From NCBI GenBank assembly GCA_030765045.1, contig CM060969.1:47149216-47213215 (forward strand): 64,000 nt of DNA, given 5' to 3'. Positions 1-12,815 of the stretch are shown piece after piece. The notes beneath the pieces are model-generated. The model was given only the letters and a program-made list of their open reading frames with translations, was not told the origin of the DNA and made no database searches. The stretch comes from Tenodera sinensis. Its lineage: Eukaryota > Arthropoda > Insecta > Mantodea > Mantidae. The number at the start of each line of letters is the position of its first letter. The stretch's first letter is position 1. The position numbers and the translations under genes were made by a program.

Positions 1-3000
1 TTTTTCTTATTTTTTATCATAGTACCGGGCTCGGTTGGTATTTTATGTTGAGTGGATTATTCTTCTGGCAAAGTTCACGTGCTGCTATATATTTTGTAGA
101 CTTTTTGCCTCGATGTTTTATATATACATTTTCTTCAATGGTAGTTGCAGTTTTACCAGAACCAGAATGTATAAGTGCATGGTGAAATGTTATAATAGTT
201 CCCTTTTCCATACATTGAGGAATAATTTTCTTGCATTTTCTTATGCTTTTATCAATAGTTCCGAAGTTTCTTGATTTATTTCAAGAGCCATATTAAATAA
301 ATGTGAAATTTCTGAACTTGTTTTTGTAAGTTTGCAAAATTTTTCAATTAAAGAAATGTGCCATCTTTTGTAATATTTAAATTTAATATTTTAATTTCAT
401 TGTGTGGATTATAGCTTGTTTCAGGAATAATATTATTGATTTTAAGTCTTGAAAATGCATCAGTAGATATGTTATCTTTGCTGGAGATATGTTGAATTTC
501 AATGTTGTATGATGTAACTTTTTGGATATAGCATGAAATTTTAGAGCTAGTTAATTTGCATTTCTGAATAAATTATAAGCTTGTATGATCTATATAAAGA
601 ACTATCTTACGATCATATACCTACTCTCTAAATTTAACCCATTCAAAATAAGCTGAAGCTATTTCTTGTTTCATAACACATGTATTGGCTTCTGGTTTAG
701 CTAAGGATTGTATTACATTTACATTTCTGTCAGACCAAATTTGAGTAAGTATTGTGCCATAAACTAAAGATGAGGCATCTGTGAGGATATGGTATCAGGT
801 CGTTCCAGTAACATTGTTGTTGTTAGCTAATGCTGGATTTCTGACAATGAAGTCATTAATCCTCTTGCTCTCCAATATTTTTCACTGATTGATGGGACCC
901 TAGAAGTGGCCAGGCATATTTGAAGGTGGTCTCGGTCCATTTTCTCTTGCAGATCACATAGACGACAGAGTGGTGAAGAATATATCCCAATTGTGCTTAA
1001 ATGTTTTGCCAGACAATCATGTCCTGCAATCAACCTGAAGGTCACAGATGACGTTTTTCGAGGATACTCAGGAATGTTTGAATGCTTGAATGTTTGGTAG
1101 TTTCCATCTTTTATTTTTTGATTTTTCATAGTAATATTTTACAATAATTTTTTTAAAATTCAGAGTTGACTAATCTTTTAGCTGCATAAAATGTTAGATT
1201 AACTATAGATTTCTGTACATTGCTGGTACCCTTTTTTCCAAGAAAATCAACTTTCTCGTTACCACTCAGTTCACAGTGAGCTGGTATCCGTTGGAAAACT
1301 AGGTGTTTTTGAAGTGCTGTTAGATGGGTAAGGATTTTCCAACATTCTATAATTGTTTGGTGTTTTTGGTGACAACTTGGAAGTAACTGCCATAATTACT
1401 GCCCTGGAATCTGAGAGAATAACTGCTCAATGAAAATGTGAAATTCTATGCAAAAGATTTTATAGGGCCATTCAAATTGCTTCAATTTCTCCATCAAAGT
1501 TTATAGTTCCATAACTTAAAGATTTGTAATAGGAAAAGTGGTGGCACATGACTCCAGCCCCTGCTCCATCTCAGTTTGATATCAATGATCCATCAGTATA
1601 AATATGGAGCCATTCATGTTCCGGAAATCTGGTATGGATTTTCTCTAATGTAGATTCCTTAAATAATTGCTTGGAGCATTCAAAAGTTTTCTGATGTCCT
1701 TCCTCCCATATTAATTTTGTATCCCTTTTAAGTAATTCTCTAAGTGGAGAAATTCCCAAAACATAATTATAAAAGAATTTTGATGATAATTTAGGATACC
1801 TAAATGACATAGCTGTTTTAAATTTGTTGGTGCTGGAATTTCTTTAATTGCAGCAACAGAATCTGGTTTAGGTTTTATTCTGTTTTCTGTAATGATGAAT
1901 CCTAAAAACTTCGCTTCTTTTATGAATACTTTAGTTTTCTCAAGATTGAGTGTCATCTTACTTTCTTGAAATTTCAGAAGAATGTACTCAGTATGCTGTA
2001 AATGCATTTCAATGCCTATATTGTAAATTAAGAAATCATCTACGTAATTTTTTTTGTACTTTCTAATGCTTTCGTTGAATACAGCATTGAGTCCTCCCAT
2101 AAGTGCTCCACTACCAATATTTAAACCAAATCCACTGCATTTAAATTTATAAACTTTTCCTTAATGGATAAAAGCTGCATGTTTACGTACTTCAGGATGC
2201 CAAAATGACTTATTTAAATAAATTGTAGAAAAACACTTTCCATGATTAAATCTTGCTAAAACCTAATTAGCGCCTGGTGCTCTAAAATGATCAGATAGCG
2301 CATGGCTATTTACATGATGAGTATTGATAACATATGCAACTTTTTCCCAGAATGTACCCAGCATAGTGTATTTATGTAACAAGAATTTGAAATCTGCAAA
2401 ATGTTGTTCTTTAGCATTTCTTGAATCACCTCATTTACTTGTTCTCTAATTGAATTTGGGAATAGGTTGGTGGTTGTAATCCTTCCACCTTAAATGAGTG
2501 AACATATTTATTACAAAGTCTGGCCTGTTAGAAAATACGTTGTGATATTTAGCGAGAATATGTAGTTATTGTTGCATATGTTTTCAATTATGGTCATGAC
2601 AATCATTAAGTTTATTAAGTAGAGCCTCGTATGTATTATCATTTTCTGGCTGTTGTGAGTCACACAAGTAATTAATACATGCATTGGTAGTGAAGTGTAT
2701 ACAATCATCTTTAAAATTAATATAATTTGTTGCCACAGTCACATGACCTGGTGCCATATTCTCTGTTTCTTCTTGCCAATAGCTACACCACAATAAACAC
2801 CACATACTGGTAAATAGCTTTTCTGGATTTGACTATGTTCTGAAATAAATTTTGCTGGTACTACAGCCTGTATCCAACATTGCTTGGTACTGTTGGTCCC
2901 AAATATTTACATTAATAAGCAGTGGGTTCATAAGTTCTTTCTCATACTTATAAATTTTCTGAGGCATCTTCTCATTACTCCTTTGATTTAATATATTTAG

Positions 3001-3120
3001 ATAACCCCTATTTTGCATATTAGTATTTTGTACTAAAGGACCAGAAACAGGAGTCAAATTCCGGTCCTCTCCATTCATTATGGCACTCCCAATAATTACA
3101 CCCTTCTGTACGATTATATA
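1..3120 (-). mobile_element. Decayed Ty3/Gypsy retrotransposon (pol remnants), runs off the window
   Basis: Minus-strand translation gives Gypsy pol pieces in the proper order. A protease piece lies at about 2835-3078 (active-site triad in AMLDTGCSTS). RT follows at about 1711-2480 (NYVDDFLIYN, then a tether like LGFIITENRIKPKP). An RNase H remnant lies on both sides of an inserted LINE, and the zinc-binding start of integrase is at 17-211 (FHHALIHSG ... ELCQK). Every block aligns with the Pol of the intact element at 23681-27055, but as a diverged subfamily with many stops and frameshifts. The stretch between protease and RT is heavily eroded. No Gag or LTR is recognisable to the right, and the left part lies outside the window. 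It is a dead copy. Confidence 0.85.
814..1645 (-). mobile_element. LINE 3' fragment (RNase H and C-terminal zinc region) inside the Gypsy remnant
   Basis: The fragment interrupts the Gypsy RNase H reading: the Gypsy text stops near 1650 and resumes at about 812. Minus-strand translation gives the RNase H start (EWLHIYTDGS) and the C-terminal region CLAKHLSTIGIYSS followed by a C-x2-C and EKYWRARGLMTSLSEIQH. The 3' end is a short CAA tail, seen on the plus strand as TTGTTGTTG at 815. The same 3' end recurs at 14834, 14907, 17818 and 52842. Frameshifts split the reading, so it is inactive. It is 5'-truncated, as expected for target-primed LINE insertions. Confidence 0.85.
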
Positions 3121-3359
3121 GATTATAAGAGTTGCTATACCTTGACTGGTTTCTATTAGGAATAATTTATTTGCTTATTTCTTGGGAGCTGTTCTAAAAA
3201 TGCAGGATATGTCTTGAAAGACATTAGGGATTTTCATCCAAATTAAGTGAAAATATGGGATTTCCCAGGATATACAGGATAGTTGGCATCCCTAGTAAGC
3301 TAGTAAGTAGAGGGTTATGTGAGTTCACATATCAGATTTTTTGCTATTGCCTTAACGGC

Positions 3360-3382
3360 GGGGGGGGGGGGGGGGGGGGGGG
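3360..3382. repeat. Homopolymer G tract
   Basis: An uninterrupted run of 23 G on the plus strand. True length may differ because such runs assemble poorly. Confidence 0.95.
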
Positions 3383-5200
3383 TGTTTGAAAATAAAATAT
3401 CATTAGACACATTTTGTTTGGTGTTCAAATGTTTAAAACTTGGTTAAACTTTGTTGTAAAAAGTAATAAGCTCTTAAATATTAAGTGTATGGTATACATG
3501 GATAACTTTACTGCCCTTTTCATATATGCTAGTGCCTTTTTGATGATATATTTAAATAATATTAGAATGGAATTATAGTACATAAGCTGGATAAATGAAA
3601 CTTAGATCGTTGAATAGAGCCTTTGAAAGATGCTAAAACAGGCAGATCAGATGTATGCCACAAAATAAGTTGACACAAATTGTGTTTAATAAGATTAATC
3701 AATACCTCTTGTGTAATAAGGATTTGTTTATTTCTTTTGATGTATGTCATTATACAAAATTAATTTCAAATGAAGGCTAAACAGGCTTTTCACAGAAAAT
3801 TCAATCATCTAAATCCTGCATTTTAATACAATTGTAGAGCCATTTTTGAGGAAATAAAAAATAACAACAAATTGTTTGCGTTAAGGGTAGTTTGGGATTA
3901 GGTTATCTTGTGGAGAATCTTATATTGCATCTTTGGAAGATGCTGAATTTGAATACAAAGTTTGGTTTGTCTAACTTTTTGTATTTGATTTATGCTGTGC
4001 TCTCACTGTCTCTGACCTTTTTCTAGAATTTTTACTTTCTCTAGGTTGTGTGTATTGAGACAGAAATATAAGGCAAGCAGGTAGGAAGGGTAATATTGGA
4101 TTTAAACAAGAAAGTTTGTTACTACGTGTTAGGAATGTTGTTAATGGTAATGTATTAATGAATGAATATACATATGTATGAAGAAAGATGAGATATATTC
4201 TATTATATTTTACTTTCTATATAACTTATCTGTGGAGGTAGAGGAAGTATTGCTTTCCAGTAAAAGTTTAATACTGAGATTTCACTGTTAGTATATGTTT
4301 TGGCACTGTGCATGTGTGAGAGAGGGTTGGGGGAAGAGGTGGTGGGGAGGGAGAGAGGTGATGGGAAGGGAGCAGGTTTGGGGACATAGAGGCTTAACTC
4401 AGGAATGAAAAGTCACTTAACTACTAAACAGTGCTATATTTAGTATCTTTGAAGGATGGGAAACAAAGATTTTAGGAAAATCCATACCCCAAACTACTCT
4501 TCATATGGAAAATGTTTATTAAATATTTTTTATTTTCTCAAGAATGGCTGTAATGATTTTGATTTAAATACCATATGTTGATGGTGCTTAAATGACTAAT
4601 GTATATTTGCAGACAGTCTTGAGGTTCTCTTCATTCAGAAGGACTTTTGTTTAACCTGTTTACTATAAGTGGTAGACAAAATCTTACTACTGTAGATGTT
4701 AAAGTACACAATTTATGTCAAATTAAATTTTTGTTGTAATAATCATTTCCGGGATATTCTTTGTTCTTGGTTTGAATTTTCACTTTTCTCTAGCGATAAA
4801 TCATTATTTATTTCTTCTTGTGATCATACAAAGAGCATGAAATTTTAAAACCATCACATAGCAGTCTGCTTCTTAAAATCTGGTTTGCTTTAACCTATTA
4901 TACCCTTCCCATACCTATAATGAAATGTGTGTATTTTTAATGCAAGTTTATCTAACAAGAGGTTGATAGAAGAACAAGTTTTTGTAAGAATAGTTTGTAG
5001 AAGAGTGAGTTGAAAATTACAGGAATGAAACTCATAAATTTCTTTCTTTCCATTCAGAGAGTCTTGGTGAAAACTTGATATCAAACTGTTGTGGTGGAGA
5101 AAGTAAAAATAGATTTGTAAAAACATTTACAATGAAAGAATTATGTGTCTGTTGATTCCCATGTAGAGTTGCTTTCAAAACTTCTTTAATTTGATTTCAG
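3383..5200. other. Intron/intergenic stretch with dispersed-repeat pieces
   Basis: No coding signal. From about 3890 to 5130 the text resembles the dispersed repeat seen most completely at 31550-32455 (shared phrases around the CTTTCTCTA-type start and the later AAGAATAGTTTGTAGAAG phrase, also found near 8000). A purine-rich GA/GGG stretch lies at 4315-4385. Confidence 0.4.
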
Positions 5201-5379
5201 ATCTCATGCGAAAGGAGGATACATACTTTAACCAATTCAACTGTCACTCAGGGACAACATATGAAGTAATCACCATTCCTAATGATCCTAATTCATTTCT
5301 GAGTTGTGGAGAGGATGGAACAGTGAGATGGTTTGATCTTCGTGTCAAGGACAAGTGCAATAAACCTCAATGCAAAGAG
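5201..5379 (+). CDS. DCAF6: DCAF6/NRIP internal exon: WD40 repeat with DWD-like box
   Basis: DCAF6 (NRIP, IQWD1) is a WD40 substrate receptor for the CUL4-DDB1 ubiquitin ligase and a nuclear-receptor coactivator. The exon follows a pyrimidine-rich acceptor (TTTGATTTCAG) and ends GAG|GTAAAG. It starts in phase 1 and ends in phase 0. It encodes about 59 residues including GTTYEVITIPNDPN and LSCGEDGTVRWFDLR, matching the vertebrate protein closely. The R-W-F-D-L-R ending resembles the DDB1-contacting DWD box, though the classical W-D-x-R spacing is altered, as in known DCAF6. Earlier exons must lie left of the window. The family assignment is firm; only the orthology call within WD40 proteins rests on memory. 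Confidence 0.93.
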
Positions 5380-5561
5380 GTAAAGCATTTCTCCAATGAC
5401 TTACAGAGTTTCTAGCTAAAGTAAATAAAATTATGGTTAATAAGTGTAAGGAACATTCCAATTCCAATGTGCTCTTTGTAAACATAGCTATTAGTCTATG
5501 ATCTAATTACACAGTAAGCTATTGGTAATGAGATTTTGGCAATATAAGTGCTACTTACGTA

Positions 5562-6521
5562 CGAGGGTAATTCAAATATAAATGGCAATTGTTGCATATC
5601 ACGGGGGAAGCAATTCAGAGTGGGGCAGTGGAGTTCGGGGGTTGAAGGTTGGTGTGTTAGGGAGGGGGAACTAGCTTTGTTAGCTGCTTCGCTAGGTTCT
5701 GGTGTCAGTACAGCCATGAGTGTGCAAGACGCTCCTTCGTCTGTTGCACAACGCATTACTATCAAGTTTTTAACCAATGAAGGGGTTAAACCTTCGGAGA
5801 TTTTAACTCGTTTAAGGGCACAGTTTGGGGACACTACACTGTCACAGAATCGAGAGTTTACTTGGGCCAGGCAATTTAAGGGTGGCCGAGAATTTGTGGA
5901 AAACGAAAGTCATGCTCGACGCCCAAGGTTAAATCTCACAGATGACAACATCCGTGCCGTTCGAGAGCTTATTGAAGGTGATCACCGCTCCACTGTTGAA
6001 GAAATCGCATGAGAAGTTGGTTGATTTTCTTCATGATCGACGTACAGTGACTGCAGCTTACTATTGCCAATTGTTAAGGTCTGTAAAAGCTGCCTACTGA
6101 AACAAAAGACGTCGTATGCCCATCAGAGATGTCATCCTTCTCCAAAACAATGCAACACCTTACACTGCCAATTTGACAATGGACACTGGTGGCCATGCAC
6201 TGGGAAACTCTTGAACACCCTCCCTATAGTCCAGACTTGTCCCGCCAGACTATTTTTTGTTTGCACCCATCAAAGAATTGCTTGGAGGGAAACATTTCGA
6301 AAGTGATGACGACGTCGATGAGCATGTGCGCAATTGGTTGGCGACGCGCCCTCAAACTTTTTTTGAAGAAGGAATGTTCAAGTTTTCAAAACGTTGGCAA
6401 AAATGTGTACAGTGTGAAGGAAGCTATATAGAGAAATTTAATGTTGATGTACTCACTTGTGTATATATTTAATCAATAAATATTTTTAACAAAATTACCG
6501 TTTATATTTGAATCACCCTTG
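5562..6521 (+). mobile_element. Internally deleted mariner-type transposon with inverted repeats
   Basis: The 960-bp element is flanked by TA (5560-5561 and 6522-6523), the Tc1/mariner target. The termini are inverted repeats of about 25 bp: CGAGGGTAATTCAAATAT at the left, and CAAGGGTGATTCAAATAT when the right end is reverse-complemented. The left half encodes the N-terminal HTH of a mariner transposase from ATG 5716 (QRITIKFLTNEGVKPSEI, then TWARQFKGGRE). The right half holds C-terminal remnants (LVPPDYFLFAPIKELLGGKH and the final FKFSKRWQKCV) in other frames. The middle of the catalytic domain, including most of the DDD triad, is missing, so it cannot move itself. A diverged relative lies at 62425-63870. 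Confidence 0.92.
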
Positions 6522-6529
6522 TATAATAG

Positions 6530-8235
6530 GTAGAGAAAGTATTACATTTCACTTAAAAAAATTTACATCAAGGTGTTACAGGAATATATGTTTTGAGGTC
6601 TCTGAATAAAAAAAAAGTAGTAAAAGGTCAGCATGCATATGTGGCTAATAGAAATAGGGGTGGAGGGGACAGAGAAAGAGAGAGGGGGGGATGGAGTGAT
6701 AGGTCTAAATGACAAATAAAATATTCTGACAATGACAAAATCCCTCCTGTTACTTTTCTCTCACTTTGTTATCTTCTAAATGTTGGCACAAATACACAGT
6801 TTTCTTCTTGTCATTAATGCAGTCTACAGTCTTTTGTTATATCACAACTCCAGTTGTTTTCTTCTCATAGCTGTGACTCAGTCCTTTCCCTGTCTGTTCA
6901 CTTTCTCTCTCTCTCATACACTATGAAGCGATGTATCACACACACAGCTGTCGCACACTCACTGACACACTGATTGACTCATTTCTGTAATTCTCTCTCT
7001 GCTGTTTTCTTGCCTCCTTATATAATGGGGATGACATCACATGGACCTTTTGCAAACTTCTTCAAACACACCAGCGATGACATAGACAGATCTTTCTCGA
7101 AGACTCTGGAGAAAACCCTCTTTCGGTTCTGCCACTCAATTGTTGTTAATCATGCGTGCGCGCGCACACACACACACACACACACATACACAGTCACACG
7201 AGGTAGCCTGATCTTGGGCATCTTTGTTTGCTCACCCTGACCAGCACTGTCATAGTCTGCCAGATGATCTTGATGTACTACCAGCACCTTTCCTTGGGGC
7301 AACCTATCTATGCTATAGACTTCATCATGGAATCACTTCTCTAGGTGGCACAGTCCTTGGCAATGTTGTTGGGTAGCGTCCCTTGGTCCGGGTAGGGCCA
7401 AGAATTTTACTGAAAGTTATAGCAGGAATATGACCAAATTCCATCAACAATGTTATAATAATAAGTGATTGTAATGCCAAAATGAGACAAGAAGAAATAT
7501 AGCAATCAGTTATCAATTATAGGTTTTATTTATGGATACAATATGTAAGTTTAAGATATTTATGTACATGATAAATACAATGTATATCTTGAATCTTCTG
7601 GAAATGTCCTGTGATGCCCTGTTCCTTTTGGAAGGAATTTTGTGTAACTGATAAATCATAAGAGATACCTACACAAAAATGCATGAGACATTAGGCCTCT
7701 TTAAGGCACACAGTTTATTTTAAACAGCTCTTTTTGTGGCATGGGCCATTTCTAAGATTCCCAGTAACATTGGTATCAGTTCAATGCTTTGCAATTTTTT
7801 AAAGTTTTGTCAGTATGTTGTTTGTTGTGATAGGATGGAAAAGGTATGGTATTTTAAAGCCACACGGAACTGCGTTTAAACACCAATATATTCTCTCTGT
7901 CCCTCCTGTACCTAAAATGAAATGTGTAATTAGTTTTATCTACATATGTTTATCTCTATCAAGATGAAATAGAAAAATAAGCTTGCATAAAAATAGTTTG
8001 TAGAAGCTATGTAAAAGTAAATTATAGTGGGTAAAGAAAGTCACGTGGATGTAAAGCATCAGAATTTTTAAATTCAGTACCATCAAAACCACAAAACTTT
8101 GCTTGCCATCATGTTATCAGCTTTTCTAAAGCTGTGAAATAAAACAAGCAAACCTATTGGTTATTTTTTGTCTCTTCTAATTTTCTGAAATGGAGTTGTG
8201 CATTTCATAACAACAGGAAACCTAATGAAAATCTA
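6530..8235. other. DCAF6 intron sequence with dispersed repeats and a CA microsatellite
   Basis: No exon recognised. A CA/CG dinucleotide tract lies at about 7155-7190. About 6970-7250 is an inverted relative of 17270-17625 (shared phrases GATGACATCACATGGACCTT and GTTTGCTC). Parts of 6530-6620 and 7540-8130 resemble the dispersed repeat at 31550-32455. Confidence 0.45.
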
Positions 8236-9560
8236 CAGGATGGTACATGAAAAACTGACCCGGCCTACCATTGTCATGTATGAATACAATATAAAGTGCA
8301 AAGGTTTGTATTTACTGAACTGTACTTACTATAGTTAATAAAGTGATCTTGTGTTGTACATTAGGTGCTGAATATGACTTCCTTGAGTTGCAATGCACTT
8401 TTGTGCATGCCCTAACAAGTTACATATTGTGCAACTCTGCTGCATCATTTCCCAAAATTTCATTGTGTATATTGTCCTTCCATTTTTCTAATGTTCTTGG
8501 ATTGTTTGCGTACAACACTATTTCCTTTAGTTTTCCCCACAGATAGTCACAGGTAACCTTAGGTCTGGCGAATGTGAAGGTCACATTCCTTTGCTGACAG
8601 TCCTTTCTTTTGTGAATCTTTCATGAATGATTTGCATGAAGTATGACAGTTCACTCCACACTGTTGAAACACAGCATACAAATGCTTATGGGGTGTCATC
8701 TGGGGCGTAAAATTGCTCAAATATTCACATTTACACACCACTGTTTATTGTTTAAAAAAACATGGGACCTACAACTTGACTTGCTGACACAGCACACCAC
8801 ACTCAGATTTTTTTATCGTGAAGAGGTTCCTATCTGGTGTTCTGGGAGTTCACATGTCCTGTCATATGGAACCAGGCTTCATCACTCGTGAAATACAGCA
8901 TTGGATCCAACATTCCACTACAACTGTTTGACATAACCACGCACAGTAAAACACGTATTTCCTTATCTTTCTCCTTTAGTTCTTGGACACATGTCATTTT
9001 GCAAGGCTTCATCCTTATATCTTGTAAAACATGTTGACAAGACCTTCACTTGTTGCGACAATTTCTGTGTGAACTTCTTTGGACTCTGGGTCATTCGTGC
9101 TTGGATATTTGCGATCACAGCATATGTACGAAAGGATGGGACTCGATTCTTTTTTAGTGTGTGTAACTGAACCTGTAGTACACCAATTTTTCACCAAATC
9201 CTGTATACTGCCCTTTGCCGGTATGGAACCACCAGGAAATTTATTTGCAAACATAATCTGCATTTTCTTAAATGAACCGATAGACACATACATCTCCACT
9301 ATTGAGATTATTTCTTGTAGAGAATACATCTTGCTGAGATTTACTTCACATTTCAACCAAGTCTTCATGGCTTTGGCATCAACAATGCAATACACTTCAC
9401 AGCTTTGGTACTAACAATACAGTTCTAAAATGTCTTAACCAAGCTTTGGTACTGACAATACGATACAATACAAAAACATAATTGCACTAATAGACGAGCA
9501 ATTTGCACTCATGCACTCTAACGTGTTCATGGTGGGGCCGGTTTTTCATGTGCCACCCTG
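8236..9560 (-). mobile_element. Decayed DDE transposon (DUF4817-type N-terminus) with inverted repeats
   Basis: A 1325-bp element flanked by TA on both sides. The left end reads CAGGATGGTACATGAAAAAC, and the right end, reverse-complemented, reads CAGGGTGGCACATGAAAAAC. Transposase is on the minus strand. The N-terminal HTH-like part is at 9015-9395 (MFANKFPGGSIPAKGSIQDL, VKNWCTTGSV). A central DDE motif DEAWFHMTGHVNSQNTR lies at 8830-8900, and further pieces (QQCGVNCHT, then an LYAVF-type segment) are at 8559-8741. Frameshifts and stops break it into several pieces, so it is inactive. The arrangement matches the mariner-related family whose proteins carry an N-terminal DUF4817 and a DDE_3 catalytic domain. 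Confidence 0.9.
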
Positions 9561-9779
9561 TACTAGTATAGCTGTAAAATGATGGAATATTTGTAAAATA
9601 GATGACAGAAACTTCAAACATATACATCAGCTTTCTCTGTCTCCTTTATATGGGAGAATGTAATCTTACATAAGTTACCATTACACTTCTATATAGCACT
9701 CTAACATGAGCTGGGTTATCAAAACCAGCAATAATTTCCATAGTCAGAACTACTGTTTACTAGAAGTTAGAAAATAATA

Positions 9780-10577
9780 GTACTACAACAAAGGGTTATA
9801 GTAAGATATTAGGAATGCACATAGATGAATGCTTAAAATGGAATATCCATATTGAACACATAACCAAAAAATTGAATTCGGCCTGCTACAACATGTTATG
9901 CCTGACAAATATCATGAATATAGAAACAAAAAAAATTGTATATTACAGCTATTTTTATTCGATCTTGGCCTATGGTATAATATTGTGGGGAAACGCATCG
10001 GGATGGGAGACTGTTTTTAAAATTCAAAAAAAGATAATACGTATAATGTCATATGCTAGCTTTAAAGATTCATGCAAACCATTATTCAAAAAATTAAAAA
10101 TTCTAACAATGCCCTCTGTATATATTTTAGAGTTATCCACCTATGTGTATAAAAATTATGAGAAATTCATCCAAAAACAAAATCGTCATCAATACGGCAC
10201 TCTGAAAGAGTCCAGCTTAAAATACCCCATGCATACATTAACATTATATGAAAAAACACCCTATTACATGGGTATAAAAATATACAATAAATTACCTCAA
10301 CGACTCAAAGAAATAAAAACTTTAAAACTATTTAATAAAAGTGTAAAAGAGCTGTTATTACACAAGACATATTACTCCACACAAGAATTCATGGATGACA
10401 CAATATTATAGGTACTGTATTACTTGTAATTGATAATTAATCTTGTATACCATATATATTAGAATTAGTTTTTCGTTTAAATTTGTTTTATGTATAACTT
10501 GACGACTCACCAGTTTACCAGCTAGGCTTACTATGTAAAAATTATGTGACAATAAAGATTCTATTCTATTCTATTCT
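9780..10577 (+). mobile_element. LINE 3' end with intact C-terminal reading and TTCTA-repeat tail
   Basis: Codons 9815-10411 give 198 open residues typical of the segment after the RT core in Jockey/CR1-like LINEs: LGMHIDECLKWNIHIEHI, ILAYGIILWGNAS, then a basic tail ending near EFMDD. A short 3' UTR follows, with AATAAA at about 10551 and a terminal (TTCTA)n run at 10558-10577, a simple-repeat tail of the kind many non-LTR elements use. The RT core and endonuclease are absent, so it is a 5'-truncated insertion. The lack of stops suggests it is fairly young. A decayed relative lies at 61768-62015. Confidence 0.85.
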
Positions 10578-10683
10578 ACAGCAACCTATGTAGTAAAGAG
10601 AAATAGCATGCTTATCCAGCAGTAAATATTCCTGATTATTATATAAAATTAACCATGTGGAGTATTTTAATCTTATGTTACAG

Positions 10684-10819
10684 GACATAATGATAACATG
10701 CCAGCGTGCAGTAACAGCATTATCTGTGAATCCTATAGCGCCATATCAACTTGCAATTGGTTGTTCAGACAGTACTGTTCGAATGTTTGATAGACGAATG
10801 CTTGGAACAAAGGCTTCAG
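10684..10819 (+). CDS. DCAF6: DCAF6/NRIP internal exon: next WD40 repeat
   Basis: The acceptor is TTATGTTACAG and the donor CAG|GTATGA. The exon starts in phase 0, as the end of the 5201-5379 exon requires, and ends in phase 1. It encodes DIMITCQRAVTALSVNP and LAIGCSDSTVRMFDRRMLG, which follow directly on the previous exon in known DCAF6 proteins. The 5.3-kb intron before it is almost entirely transposon remnants. Confidence 0.94.
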
Positions 10820-11965
10820 GTATGAGATATCTACTCAATTACTTTTTCTGTAGTACCCACATTCAGCAATAGCAACATAGTGAAAGTGGTTACAAGCTAA
10901 TTTACTGCAGAATAAGAACAGTAAGAACTGTGAATGCAGTTCTGGTTGATTAAGTGTACAGATAAATGCTACAAAGTAAAAGAAGAAATTAATTACATTA
11001 ATCCTTTCCAAAAATACTTTTAGACCAGATGTGAAGGTGACTAATTAGTGTGCCTAATTAGGTACTGAATTGGTGTAGAGAAGAAACATATTTTAATTTA
11101 ATGCATGAAGCAGATATGTGTTTGAAGGAATCTTTAAGCCAAACAGTCATTCATGAGAGCTTGATTTTATTAGTTGAGTATTTTTAATTATATAATCTGT
11201 TATCAGTTTGTGAAAATTATGATTATTGTTAACCTTACTTCAATATTTTGGTCATATTTATGCAATTGATAATTGTTTTGCATCATACCATGTTTGGGGT
11301 GAGGTTTGAAATGTAAATTAATGTTGTTATTTGTGGTATGGCTGAAATGACCTTAAAATCGTATATACGTGGTGTATGATGTCATCAGAGTAATTCTGAC
11401 AAAATAAGAAAATGTATTATTAAGGGGGACAAAAGCTGAACAACATTGCTAAAGTTACATATAACAATTTTCCTAACAGAACTTGGTCAACAGATTCGTG
11501 TGAGACGGAAGCCATTTTTGGTAACTTATCAAAAAATAGTAAATCATGTGGTTTCGGGCATGCCAGTTAAATAGAAATATTTAAAAAATTGAAGAAATAA
11601 TGTAAAATGTAAAAACAATAAAAAAAAGTGTGTAGTAAGATAAATTCATAAATTTAATTGGAAAAGTCAAGTCTATGCTTTATTCCCTGGCTACAATCAC
11701 CTGAGATTAAGATAAGAGTTCTCATTACTCAATGGGCCACACAGCAAAAATGACTACACCATACATAATATGTACTACAATATTGAGTTATGGTTCTTCC
11801 AAAAAAATGCAATGTTCATTGCGTCCAGTGGAACTGTGCTTTAACATGAGTTATGGAAAAAAGAAGTTTATTAATGAATGAGTATGGTAACTTCATAGAA
11901 CTGAAGCTTGAAATAAATATAGCTTTATGGAAAAGGAAAGGCTAGGAAATAATCTGGTAGAAGTA
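10820..11965 (+). other. DCAF6 intron, no recognisable element
   Basis: AT-rich sequence without coding potential, clear repeats or terminal inverted repeats that I can see. Confidence 0.5.
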
Positions 11966-12539
11966 CAGGGCAAGTAAAAATGATGGACCCAACTTCTGTA
12001 ATTTATTGTGTGAAATCTAATTAACGTATTGTTTTATGAGGCATATGGTTTGGAAGGTACAACCTCAAAGTTTCCTTCAGATCCATCACAAGTGTTCTGT
12101 ATGTGTACCTCGCGTAACACGATACACATCAAGCATCTGTCAAACCCTTTGTAGCATGTCACAGTCAATTTCAGCAATGTCTGTTGTAATGTGGTTCCAC
12201 AGCTCGTTGGAAGTGGTAAACATCCATTACATAACCTCACATGAAGAAATCACATGGGGTCAAATCAGGAGAACGAGATGGCTGACAAAGGAGATGTTGA
12301 TCCTCCACATCTGCAATGCCTATTCCATCCTTGTCGCAATATCCAATTGAGACGATCCCAAATGCTGATATGGTAAGGCGAAGAGGTACCATTCTGTTGA
12401 ATGAAGTCTGCATAAACAATATCAGTAAAGTAAACTTTGAGAGTTAACCTTTTGAACCACATGTCTCATAATATGATATGTTCATTAGATTCCACATAAT
12501 AAATTGCTGAATTCGGGTCCATCATTTTGACTTGCCCTC
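11966..12539 (-). mobile_element. 574-bp TA-flanked DDE transposon remnant
   Basis: Flanked by TA at 11964-11965 and 12540-12541. The left end reads CAGGGCAAGTAAAAATGATG; the right end, reverse-complemented, begins GAGGGCAAGTCAAAATGATG. The minus strand holds only the C-terminal third of a DDE transposase: FADFIQQNGTSSPYHISIW and SRSPDLTPCDFFM at 12240-12460, then the terminal helix region at 12034-12235, in two frames. The rest of the gene has been deleted. It belongs to the same broad transposase class as 8236-9560, but its termini differ. Confidence 0.88.
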
Positions 12540-12594
12540 TACTTTATAGTCAACAGAGCTTTAAAATTTATACCAAAACAATGGATTTATATTG

Positions 12595-12815
12595 AGTGCA
12601 GCTATGTATGTACTGGTGTTATGGGTTCGATCCCAGGGACCCGCATGTGGTATTCGTGGTGGACGAAGCGGCGTCAGGGCGGGTTTTCTCCGGGTGCTCC
12701 GGTTTCCCCCGCCATCTCATTCCACCGGTGCTCCATCTTCATTCCATGTATCATCAGTGTCACCGCCTGCGGTGCCGTAGTAGTAAAAGCGGGCGTTAAA
12801 CACTACAGACACACA
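12595..12815 (+). mobile_element. SINE-like element with GC-rich conserved core
   Basis: A GC-rich island in an AT-rich intron. It begins with a tRNA-like stretch ending GGGTTCGATCCC (B-box-like, about 12626). The body follows, with the phrases GGGTTTTCTCCGGGTGCTCC and CATTCCACCGGTGCTCC, ending AAAAGCGGGCGTTAAACAC. The reverse-complement copy at 30540-30760 shares this body but carries a different tRNA-like head, which shows it is a mobile unit and not a gene. Confidence 0.75.
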